12,318 nt of DNA from Hyphomicrobiales bacterium (GTDB lineage: Bacteria > Pseudomonadota > Alphaproteobacteria > Rhizobiales > JAKIUO01), in contig JALXEI010000278.1 in assembly GCA_027069645.1 (NCBI GenBank), positions 1-12,318 of the forward strand, written 5' to 3'. The translations under genes and the position numbers were made by a program. Positions 1 through 5,604 of this stretch are shown here, one piece after another. The notes under the pieces were generated by a model. That model searched no databases. It worked only from the letters and a program-made list of their open reading frames with translations, and was not told the origin of the DNA. Positions within the stretch are counted from its first letter, which is position 1, and every line of letters starts with the position of its first letter.

Positions 1-705
1 CATCAGTTCGTCGGCGGCAAGGATATTGATAAAGCCGTGACCATCATAGGTGGTGCGCATGAATTCGCTGATTTTCAGGGCCGGTTCGCCAAAAAATTCT
101 TCGGCCCCCTGCTCCTCCAGCACAAGCAGGCGGCGCTGGATGGCCCCCACCGAGGATTTCGAGACATTGCCATATTCGCCCGACAACTCTTTGGCCCGGC
201 TTGAGACCTCGATCATCAGCTTGCGCAGGTCTTTCAAATCGAGCAGGGGCAGCTTTTCGTCTTCGGCAAGACGAAAGGCGATATTTATCACCCCTTCCTG
301 TGTGTCGTTGATATCAAGCAGACGGGACAGCAGCAGCGGCCCCATTTCCTGCACCGTGGTGCGGATCGGATGGCCCTTTTTTCCAAAAAGATCCCAGAAA
401 ACCGTCGGATAGGCCGCATATTTGTAATCGTCAAAGCCTATCTTTTTGGCCCGCTCTTCCAGAAAATCCTTTTCAACACCGGTCGCACCCAATCCTGACA
501 GATCCCCTTTCACATCGGCGCAGAACACCGGCACACCGGCATCGGAGAAACCTTCGGCAAGAATTTGCAGGGAAACCGTTTTCCCGGTCCCTGTCGCCCC
601 GGTAATCAGGCCGTGCCGATTGGCCAGCTTGAGCAGCAAGCGCTCCTTTCGGGGATCCCTGTCAATATTGCTGGTCCCGAGATAGATTGAACCTTCTTCG
701 CTCAT
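1..705 (-). CDS. HerA-like P-loop ATPase, DUF853 family (YjgR-like), C-terminus beyond window
   Basis: Reading the minus strand from the ATG at 705 gives 235 codons open to the left edge, so this is the N-terminal part of a longer protein (the family is usually about 500 aa). Residues 36-43 read GATGTGKT, a Walker A motif. A CADVKGDLSG stretch just after it is typical of the DUF853/YjgR branch of HerA-like ATPases. The start is supported by AGGGAG at 715-720, 9 nt upstream, and by the conserved opening MSEEGSIYLG. The family is predicted to be cytoplasmic ATPases related to the DNA-pumping HerA/FtsK class; the substrate of the YjgR branch is poorly known, so a helicase or translocase role is inference from the family. 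It is divergent from the small gene at 981. Walker B and the arginine finger lie outside the window and could not be checked. Confidence 0.9.
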   Translation of the reverse strand, partial: MSEEGSIYLGTSNIDRDPRKERLLLKLANRHGLITGATGTGKTVSLQILAEGFSDAGVPVFCADVKGDLSGLGATGVEKDFLEERAKKIGFDDYKYAAYPTVFWDLFGKKGHPIRTTVQEMGPLLLSRLLDINDTQEGVINIAFRLAEDEKLPLLDLKDLRKLMIEVSSRAKELSGEYGNVSKSSVGAIQRRLLVLEEQGAEEFFGEPALKISEFMRTTYDGHGFINILAADELM

Positions 706-855
706 CGTCAACAGCTCCCTGTTTATCCCTCATATGATATACCGGCAGACAGTCCTGAATATGATCGACAGTATTTTCCGGGAACTGACGACATGCCGGG
801 ATTCGTTCTATCGGGGAGTTTAGGGAGATTGGCGATAATTTCAATGACAATCATT

Positions 856-884
856 CGCCCGTCACATGGAAAACGCCCGTCACA
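856..884 (+). promoter_or_regulatory. 11-bp direct repeat upstream of the small-protein promoter
   Basis: CGCCCGTCACA occurs perfectly at 856-866 and again at 874-884, an 18-bp period. It ends 11 bp before the proposed -35 box at 896. The position suggests a tandem binding site for a regulator, but no regulator is identified. Confidence 0.4.
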
Positions 885-895
885 GGGGCAGACCC

Positions 896-924
896 TTGCT
901 ATCTCGGCCACAGACTTTTATATG
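896..924 (+). promoter_or_regulatory. Sigma70-like promoter for the gene at 981
   Basis: TTGCTA (896-901) and TATATG (919-924) are separated by exactly 17 bp. Transcription would start near 931 and leave a leader of about 50 nt before the ATG at 981. Both hexamers match the consensus at 4 of 6 positions. Confidence 0.45.
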
Positions 925-980
925 AAGCGTGCGCACAATCCCGTATGCACGACATATGTCAAACCTCACCGGAGACCAAA

Positions 981-1400
981 ATGGAAGAACTCATCGCCCG
1001 CATCGTTTCAAGCGTTGGCATCCCCGAAAGCCTGGCCAAAACCGCCGTTGGCCTGATTCTCAACATGTTTCAAAAGGAAGGCGACGCCGATGCTGTGGCC
1101 AGCCTGATGAACGCCCTGCCCGGAGCAGGTGACCTCGCCAGTGCGGCCGCCAGTGCTGCATCCGAGGGTGACAGCGGCAGTGGTGGCGGTCTCGGGGGGC
1201 TGATGGGGGCAGCAGCCGGAATGCTCGGTGGTGGCGGTGGCGCAATGGCGCTGGTGGGCCAGCTTACCGGTGCCGGATTGTCCATTGATCAGGCCAAAGG
1301 CGTTGGTACAGAACTGATGAACTTTGCCACCGAAAAAGCCGGCGCCGATGTCGTCGCCAATGTCGCCAAATCCATCCCTGGCCTTGAGCAATTGCTATAA
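981..1400 (+). CDS. Small Gly/Ala-rich two-halved protein of unknown function (DUF2267/DUF2780-like)
   Basis: A 139-aa protein. The ATG at 981 is chosen because GGAGA (971-975) lies 5 nt upstream; an in-frame ATG at 945 has no comparable site and adds an unlikely extension. There is no signal peptide. Residues about 1-52 form a probable helical half ending in ALPGAGDL. Residues 62-90 are Gly/Ala/Ser-rich and look flexible. Residues about 92-139 form a second helical half ending in SIPGLEQLL. The halves resemble each other (a 'LMN/K-G-D-V-A/PGxxxLL' pattern), which suggests internal duplication. Small alphaproteobacterial proteins of this shape are usually filed as DUF2267 or DUF2780; I recall the type but cannot settle which Pfam. 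The gene has its own promoter and a strong terminator, so it is probably monocistronic. Its function is unknown. Confidence 0.8.
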   Translation: MEELIARIVSSVGIPESLAKTAVGLILNMFQKEGDADAVASLMNALPGAGDLASAAASAASEGDSGSGGGLGGLMGAAAGMLGGGGGAMALVGQLTGAGLSIDQAKGVGTELMNFATEKAGADVVANVAKSIPGLEQLL

Positions 1401-1406
1401 ACACCC

Positions 1407-1449
1407 GGAACGCAGAGCAGCGACAAAGCGCTCTGCGTTCCATTTTTTT
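1407..1449 (+). terminator. Rho-independent terminator of the small-protein gene
   Basis: Arms 1407-1418 and 1430-1441 are perfectly complementary over 12 bp (GGAACGCAGAGC and its complement) around an 11-nt loop. A seven-T run follows at 1443-1449. It begins 7 nt after the stop codon. On the minus strand no T tract follows the stem, so it mainly serves the plus-strand gene and shields the convergent gene ending at 1461. Confidence 0.9.
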
Positions 1450-1460
1450 GCAAAACGGTC

Positions 1461-2012
1461 TCAGGCCGCTTTCCATTTGATGGAACAGCCCATGCTGGGA
1501 ATCTGGTCTTTCGGGCCATGCCCGGTCTCGGCGACCTGCTTCATGGCCTCGAACAGATCACGCCGCGCATCAGGCGCCGCTTCCTTGCGAGAAGCGTCGA
1601 GACGACCGCGGTATTGCAGGCCGAAATCCCTGTCAAAACCAAAGAAATCCGGTGTGCAAACCGCATTGTAAGCCTTTGCAACGGACTGGTCCTCATCATG
1701 CAGATAGGGGAAGTCAAAGCCATGATCACGGGCAAAAACTTTCATATTGTCAAAACTGTCTTCCGGATATTCTCCGGCATCATTGGCGCAAATGGCCACC
1801 GCATTGATCCCCAGCTCCTTCAGTTCGCGCGTATCGCGGACAATCCGGTCAATCACAGATTTGACATAGGGGCAGTGATTGCAGATGAACATGACCAAAA
1901 GCCCCTTCTCGCCCATAAGCTCCTGCAAGTCATATGTTTTTCCATCTGTTGCGGGGAGTGAAAAATGCGGCGCCTTCCAGCCAAAATCACAAACCGGCGT
2001 TTCTACAGCCAT
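1461..2012 (-). CDS. Thioredoxin-fold, peroxiredoxin-like protein with CNHC motif
   Basis: A 183-aa protein. The ATG at 2012 is preceded by GGAGG (2019-2023) with a 6-nt spacer; the open frame runs further upstream, but that extension is not thioredoxin-like. Residues 8-60 give the redoxin opening (CDFGWKAPHFSLPATDGKTY). Cys44-Asn-His-Cys47 sits where the CxxC active site of thioredoxin folds lies, and Thr120-Pro121 is the expected cis-proline site. The C-terminus carries GCSIKW with Cys176. This combination matches the 'PRX-like 1' group of the AhpC/TSA-TlpA superfamily, which is known mainly from sequence; a thiol-disulfide exchange or reductase role is inferred. There is no signal peptide or membrane segment, so it is probably cytoplasmic. 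It converges on the 981-1400 gene and appears to be a single-gene unit. Fold confidence is high; substrate is unknown. Confidence 0.9.
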   Translation of the reverse strand: MAVETPVCDFGWKAPHFSLPATDGKTYDLQELMGEKGLLVMFICNHCPYVKSVIDRIVRDTRELKELGINAVAICANDAGEYPEDSFDNMKVFARDHGFDFPYLHDEDQSVAKAYNAVCTPDFFGFDRDFGLQYRGRLDASRKEAAPDARRDLFEAMKQVAETGHGPKDQIPSMGCSIKWKAA

Positions 2013-2058
2013 AAACAGCCTCCATAAGCACAGAGTAAATTCTTCCTGATGAACGCTA

Positions 2059-2087
2059 TAGATATCCGCTCGACGCTCCTGGCGCAA
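2059..2087 (-). promoter_or_regulatory. Possible promoter for the thioredoxin-fold gene
   Basis: On the minus strand TTGCGC (2082-2087) and TATCTA (2059-2064) are 17 bp apart. This would give a leader of roughly 40 nt before the ATG at 2012. The -10 match is weak, so spacing and position carry the call. Confidence 0.3.
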
Positions 2088-2132
2088 GCGTGTTTCTTTT
2101 CCACGACCGCCTGTCAGCCGGAAGGTTTTCTG

Positions 2133-2161
2133 TTGACGAAATATGATCGAATGCTTACATT
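2133..2161 (+). promoter_or_regulatory. Sigma70-like promoter in the intergenic region
   Basis: TTGACG (2133-2138) and TACATT (2156-2161) are separated by 17 bp. The -35 box matches the consensus at 5 of 6 positions and the -10 at 4 of 6. A start near 2168 would lie 10 nt before the AAAGGAGG at 2178-2185. No normal-sized gene follows. Confidence 0.45.
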
Positions 2162-2193
2162 TGAAGTGTAGAACAGTAAAGGAGGCTAAGATA

Positions 2194-2229
2194 ATGACTC
2201 CACCTGACAGTAGAGGGCCGCAATCCTGA
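2194..2229 (+). other. Possible 11-codon mini-ORF with strong ribosome site
   Basis: AAAGGAGG (2178-2185) lies 8 nt before the ATG at 2194; the frame encodes MTPPDSRGPQS and stops at 2229. The promoter at 2133-2161 lies directly upstream. This could be a leader peptide, the surviving head of a lost gene, or chance. No conserved gene follows that would be attenuated by it. Confidence 0.25.
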
Positions 2230-2234
2230 CAGTA
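2203..2234. repeat. 10-bp direct repeat, 22-bp period
   Basis: CCTGACAGTA is found at 2203-2212 and 2225-2234, about two helical turns apart. It lies just downstream of the promoter at 2133-2161. This spacing would suit a DNA-binding protein, but two copies can also arise by chance. Confidence 0.4.
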
Positions 2235-2385
2235 TTAAAATATTGTCGGTCTCTGCGGCATACAGAATACAATCGAATATATATTGGAATGACGAGAACT
2301 TGCGACTAAAAAGCAGGGAAAACGAACTGGTGTAATACTGTGTATTGCACATTGATTTCTGTTGTCAGTCAATATGTCTCGCCAT

Positions 2386-2407
2386 AAAAAGCCCGAAGCC
2401 CTCGGGA
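2386..2407 (-). terminator. Weak terminator-like hairpin, minus strand
   Basis: On the minus strand CCCGA and TCGGG (2402-2406 and 2392-2396) form a 5-6 bp GC-rich stem, followed by CTTTTT. The stem is short. No clear minus-strand gene ends just upstream of it. Confidence 0.35.
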
Positions 2408-2511
2408 AGGTCATATCAGGCAGAAAAAGTCAGGAGAAAGTCGGAAAATCCAAAAGAGAACGAGACCGCGTAAAGCCCGGCCTCTTCACGAAGTAAACAA
2501 TGCGCCTTATC

Positions 2512-2543
2512 AAACGCCGACAGGGATTGGAGAACCGGCGTTT
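2512..2543. repeat. Hairpin-forming inverted repeat
   Basis: AAACGCCG at 2512-2519 is perfectly complementary to CGGCGTTT at 2536-2543 across a 16-nt loop. Only a four-T run follows on the plus strand, so it is at best a weak terminator. Confidence 0.4.
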
Positions 2544-2769
2544 TGCAATAAGTAAAAAGAGGAATTGGCCATCATTTGACAATCGCTCCGTGCAGGGCAG
2601 CCTGCATGCATAACCTGCGAATGATCAACGATGATATTGAAGCCCTTCCTCACATGTCGCCGAACGTGCTCATCCGGGCGGGATGCAGGTGCAAAAGATA
2701 CTTTGAAACAACAGGATTGATCCGGCATACCGGCACTGCAAAAACAAAAACGACCTGTTCGGAAAACCG

Positions 2770-2819
2770 AAAAAAGCCCCTGCCCGGTTTCACAGATCGG
2801 TCAGGGGTTTTATGTTTTT
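2770..2819. terminator. Bidirectional Rho-independent terminator
   Basis: Positions 2773-2782 pair with 2802-2811 (AAAGCCCCTG against CAGGGGTTTT, with one G-T pair). After one mismatch, CCG (2784-2786) pairs with CGG (2798-2800). On the minus strand six T follow the GC stem (complement of 2770-2775); on the plus strand TTTTATGTTTTT follows. The best fit is termination of the minus-strand SLT gene, whose stop is 310 nt upstream with repeat copy A in between. Confidence 0.7.
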
Positions 2820-2893
2820 CGAAAAGTGAATCAACCAAAGGACCGGAAATTCAGGCGTCGGCCTTTCCCCCCTGGAATTATACCACCCCGCTC

Positions 2894-3057
2894 CCCGGAC
2901 AAGCGATAGCGCAGCGCCGGGGTCCAGAGCCGCAAGTGCTACACTTATGGCTTTGTTCATTTTCCCAACGAATTCCCTTTTTGTTGCCCCCGGGTCCCTG
3001 ATCGGCGCTGTTGCTTGCCCGGGACGCGAAATATCGAGGACGAAAGAGAAAGGCGAG
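2894..3057 (+). repeat. Dispersed intergenic repeat, copy A, with inverted-repeat arms
   Basis: From about 2916 to 3057 this matches 12179-12318 in the same orientation. Shared blocks include GCCGGGGTCCAGA, GTTCATTTT, GATCGGCGCT and a closing GAAAGAGAAA. In addition 2894-2912 is the inverted complement of 3005-3023 at 16 of 19 positions, so the unit can fold into a long hairpin; CCCCGG (2893-2898) and CCGGGG (2917-2922) form a smaller one. It lies between the SLT gene and its probable terminator. Frames through it give meaningless DPGA/RPGQ-type peptides. Confidence 0.75.
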
Positions 3058-3128
3058 TCAGCCTTTTTCATTCCGGTATGGGAAGAAAAACGTGAGTCAA
3101 TCATTTTGCTCCCCGGGATTATGCCCTG

Positions 3129-4076
3129 CTATCCGCCGAAGGCATCCTGGATCCATTTGGCACTGTCAGATGTCTTGCCCACCGTTTTCGAGGCCGTGCG
3201 ATAGTGATCACTTGCCGCCTGGTGGCGTGCCCTTTCAGCCGTTTGTGATGTTCCCGTATTGGTCGCTTCGGTCCCGGCCTTGTGGCGTGTTGAAGATTTT
3301 TTCCCGGAAGCCGCAGCCGGTTTTGACAAATCTTCCCAGACTCCGATGCTTCCTTCCTGATGCCTGCCGGTGTGACGGGACGGGGAACGGGTATCTGCCA
3401 GCAGATCCCCCATGATGCCAAAACTGAAGGCGGAAGAACCGGACCGGCGCACACCTGTATCCTGATCATCCACATGGCTGGAAACGAGAATTTGGTGAAC
3501 CTCGGCCAGCGACCGCGGCCTGCCATTCTTGTAGAAAATGGATTTGTTGGCTTTGGCCGCAGCCGGAAAATAGCGACTGGCCGGACTGTCGGGGTGACTT
3601 TCCGCCAGCCGGATCATTTTGGCAGCACTGCCAGGCCCCAGAAAATGCGCCAGATAAAGCTCGCCGTCCGATGGTGTGCGGCCGATACGATGACGGACAT
3701 AGCGCTCATTGTGCTCTGTATAGGCAGCCGCCACCAGAGCCGCTGTCTCCGGATCGCGGCGCAGCGCAAGAATTTCGCGTCGCCGCCCCCTGTTGGGCAC
3801 ATAATATTTCCCTGAACTGGTGCGATGAATATTTTTGGCCAGATTTCCCAGTCCCAGACGGTCACCATCCTCTTTCACGACCTTCAGCCATGTGCCCTCG
3901 ACAAACTGGAACAGCCCTTCGGCAGAAGAGGAGCCGGATTTCGCGTGGGCCCTGAAGGCACTCTCGCGCCGCGCCGTATTGACAAGATAGTCAAAGCTCG
4001 CCCCCGTTCGACGGCTGGCCAGAGTGATCGCGTTTTGCACCCTGACGGGCATCGAGGACGTTCTTTGGATAGGCAT
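3129..4076 (-). CDS. SLT-domain lytic transglycosylase-like protein with basic C-terminal tail
   Basis: A 315-aa protein. The ATG at 4076 has GGAG (4082-4085) 5 nt upstream; a TTG five codons earlier is in frame but overlaps that ribosome site, and an ATG at 4052 is a less supported alternative. Residues about 12-130 look like a lytic transglycosylase (SLT) domain: ARRESAF places the probable catalytic Glu at 38, and AEGLFQF (52-58) matches the family's 'G-Q' motif. Residues 135-200 continue the conserved module (HFLGPGSA, then IFYKNGRPRSLAEV). From about 203 onward the chain is Ser/Thr/Arg/Lys/His-rich and probably disordered. Such enzymes cleave the beta-1,4 MurNAc-GlcNAc bond of peptidoglycan with anhydro product formation. 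No classical N-terminal signal peptide is visible, which is odd for a peptidoglycan enzyme. It has its own likely promoter. Confidence 0.87.
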   Translation of the reverse strand: MPIQRTSSMPVRVQNAITLASRRTGASFDYLVNTARRESAFRAHAKSGSSSAEGLFQFVEGTWLKVVKEDGDRLGLGNLAKNIHRTSSGKYYVPNRGRRREILALRRDPETAALVAAAYTEHNERYVRHRIGRTPSDGELYLAHFLGPGSAAKMIRLAESHPDSPASRYFPAAAKANKSIFYKNGRPRSLAEVHQILVSSHVDDQDTGVRRSGSSAFSFGIMGDLLADTRSPSRHTGRHQEGSIGVWEDLSKPAAASGKKSSTRHKAGTEATNTGTSQTAERARHQAASDHYRTASKTVGKTSDSAKWIQDAFGG

Positions 4077-4151
4077 ACAGGCTCCGGGCAATTTTGACAG
4101 GACAGCAGGTGACCAACAACAAACGACGCCAGAAACTGAAAATCAGCATAG

Positions 4152-4180
4152 ATAATCAATTCTTAACAGGGCGTTGACAA
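4152..4180 (-). promoter_or_regulatory. Sigma70-like promoter for the SLT gene
   Basis: On the minus strand TTGTCA (complement of 4175-4180) and GATTAT (complement of 4152-4157) are separated by exactly 17 bp. The transcript would start near 4146, about 70 nt before the ATG. This lets the SLT gene be expressed separately from the flavin reductase gene 145 bp upstream. Confidence 0.45.
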
Positions 4181-4221
4181 AACTGCTTTTTGCCTCCCCG
4201 TGCCCGACCCCCGCGCGGCAC

Positions 4222-4821
4222 TCATGAAGGCTCCGCCGGAACATCAATTGTCCGTGCAACAGTATAGTCAAAATAGCCCAGCCGCCCGAGCGCCTCTGCC
4301 ATTTCCGTGTTGTAGCGTCCGCCCCTGAGAACCCTGTCTTCAATATAAACACCCACAACTTCACCAATCACCATAAAATAGGCCTCGCCATGCCGGTCGG
4401 CGGCGGGCAGTTCGACCGTCTGGTGATAGCGACATTCCAGCGCCGCCGGTGATTTTGCCACACGTGGCGGCCTGACAAATTGCGAGGGCATGGCCTCCAG
4501 CCCGGCCAGTTGCATTTCATCAACATCCGGGGCAACGGCAGCACCGGTCCTGTTGACCTCGTCAAACAGCGGAAGAGTTGCAACGGAGCAGACAAATTCG
4601 CCCTCACGCTCGGCATTTCGCAAACTGTCCTTGCGTCCGTGCGACGAGAACATCACATAGTGCGGGCGATAGGAAACCAGATTGAAGAAGCTGTAGGGCG
4701 CCAGATTGACGCCCCCTTCCTCGTTGATCGTCGAAATCCAGCCGATCGGTCGCGGCGCGACAATCGCTTTCACCGGATCATATTCCAGCCCGTGATTGTT
4801 TTTTCTCGCATCATAATACAT
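4222..4821 (-). CDS. Flavin reductase family protein (FMN-binding split barrel)
   Basis: A 199-aa protein. The conserved family start is the ATG at 4821 (MYYDARKN), with GGAG 9 nt upstream. An in-frame ATG at 4881 would add 20 unconserved residues and overlap the end of the nitroreductase gene, so it is less likely. APRPIGWIST (residues 22-31), NLAPYSFFN (39-47) and the GRKDSLRN stretch are the hallmarks of the DIM6/NTAB (COG1853) flavin reductase-like family, which binds FMN in a split-barrel dimer. Members reduce flavin with NAD(P)H or act as small oxidoreductases, so the substrate cannot be named. It lies 47 bp downstream of a nitroreductase gene on the same strand with no terminator between, suggesting one transcript and a shared flavin-dependent job. 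Confidence 0.9.
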   Translation of the reverse strand: MYYDARKNNHGLEYDPVKAIVAPRPIGWISTINEEGGVNLAPYSFFNLVSYRPHYVMFSSHGRKDSLRNAEREGEFVCSVATLPLFDEVNRTGAAVAPDVDEMQLAGLEAMPSQFVRPPRVAKSPAALECRYHQTVELPAADRHGEAYFMVIGEVVGVYIEDRVLRGGRYNTEMAEALGRLGYFDYTVARTIDVPAEPS

Positions 4822-4868
4822 GGCAATCCACTCCGACAAAACGGCCTGACAGATCAAACCGGACAAGG

Positions 4869-5435
4869 CTATGGTTTCCAATAGCGCATTTTTTCTTCAG
4901 GTGTCACCCGGGGGCGTTCTTTCGGGGCTTCCACGGCACTGCCAATATGGATAAAACCGGCAACCGTTTCATGATCATCAAGCCCCATCAGACGATGCAC
5001 ATCCCTGTCATAGGCGATCCATTCCGTCACCCATTGCGCCGCAAACCCCAGCGCCCGGGCCCCGTGCAAAAGGTTCTGACAGGCCGCCCCGGCAGACAGC
5101 AACTGCTCGCTGACCGGTACCGTTTCGCTTTCCACAGGGCTGGAGATCACCGCGATCACCACCGGCGCGCGCAAAAAACGGTTGCGTTCCTGATCAAGAT
5201 GCCGCGGCTTGCACGCCTCCTGATGTTTGCGGGCATGGACAGTGGCAATTTCCCGACCGATATCAGCCCTTGCTTCACCGCCAAAGACCAGAAAACGCCA
5301 GGGCGCGAGGGCCTTGTGATCCGGCACCCTTATGGCGGCCCTGACCAGTTCGACAATCTGCGCCTCGTCCGGCCCCGGCTCTGTGAGCTGCCGGGCCACC
5401 ACCGAACGACGTTCCAGCAAAAATCCAAGTGGCAT
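4869..5435 (-). CDS. YdjA-like nitroreductase family protein
   Basis: A 188-aa protein starting at the ATG at 5435 (MPLGFLLERRSV). The open frame continues upstream, but that part does not resemble the family. A purine-rich GGGGAAG lies about 8 nt before the ATG. LLERRSV (residues 6-12) is the FMN-phosphate-binding opening of nitroreductases, LAPWRFLVF (43-51) lies in the flavin-contacting region, and GFAAQWVTEW (130-139) is the conserved late motif. The length matches the compact YdjA-like subgroup, which forms FMN homodimers and uses NAD(P)H. The physiological substrate is usually unknown. It is the first gene of a likely two-gene unit with the flavin reductase and diverges from the VWA gene at 5605. 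Confidence 0.92.
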   Translation of the reverse strand: MPLGFLLERRSVVARQLTEPGPDEAQIVELVRAAIRVPDHKALAPWRFLVFGGEARADIGREIATVHARKHQEACKPRHLDQERNRFLRAPVVIAVISSPVESETVPVSEQLLSAGAACQNLLHGARALGFAAQWVTEWIAYDRDVHRLMGLDDHETVAGFIHIGSAVEAPKERPRVTPEEKMRYWKP

Positions 5436-5530
5436 GTTCCGTTCTTCCCCTTGCCCTGATTTGTTCCGGTTCAGTCTGTCGCCGAATGCGGTTTTCCTCT
5501 CACATATAGGGAAGTCCGGGCAATATTGCG

Positions 5531-5559
5531 ATAAAATCTTTAATATTGACGAATGGCAA
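5531..5559 (-). promoter_or_regulatory. Sigma70-like promoter for the nitroreductase-flavin reductase unit
   Basis: On the minus strand TTGCCA (complement of 5554-5559, 5 of 6 consensus) and TTTTAT (complement of 5531-5536, 4 of 6) are 17 bp apart. The transcript would start near 5524, with a leader of about 90 nt. It overlaps the plus-strand promoter candidate for the VWA gene. Confidence 0.5.
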
Positions 5560-5576
5560 TGATAGATTGATGTTAT
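5546..5576 (+). promoter_or_regulatory. Possible promoter for the first VWA gene
   Basis: TTGACG (5546-5551) is followed by TGTTAT (5571-5576) at 19 bp, or GATGTT (5569-5574) at 17 bp. Neither -10 is strong. If the first pairing is right, the start near 5583 would exclude the ATG at 5575 and support translation from 5605. Confidence 0.3.
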
Positions 5577-5604
5577 GAAATCCGCGAAAATGATGGAAAA
5601 CGAC

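Larger units (their letters stand above)
2088..2769. other. Intergenic stretch without a convincing protein gene
   Basis: Open frames here are short, lack good ribosome sites and have no recognisable protein character. The stretch is visibly more AT-rich between about 2130 and 2400 than its neighbours. It does contain a good plus-strand promoter, a near-perfect Shine-Dalgarno with an 11-codon frame, a 10-bp direct repeat, two hairpins and a weak minus-strand terminator. It could encode a small RNA or be the remnant of a lost gene. Confidence 0.6.

Noticed and set aside
50..685. Plus-strand open frames of 120 and 79 codons
   Set aside because: They lie opposite the HerA-like ATPase frame, which has a Walker A motif and a good ribosome site; the plus-strand products are Ser/Arg-rich with no family character.
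2510..2728. Minus-strand frame of 72 codons as a small gene
   Set aside because: No ribosome site before its ATG, mixed composition and no recognisable domain. The weak terminator at 2386-2407 is not enough to support it.
2576..3104. Frames of 85-141 codons across repeat copy A
   Set aside because: Their peptides come from the repeat and from both strands alike, with no ribosome sites; they are artefacts of GC-rich repeat DNA.
4174..4179. Perfect TTGACA -35 box on the plus strand
   Set aside because: No matching -10 box and no plus-strand gene downstream; the complementary minus-strand pair fits the SLT gene better.
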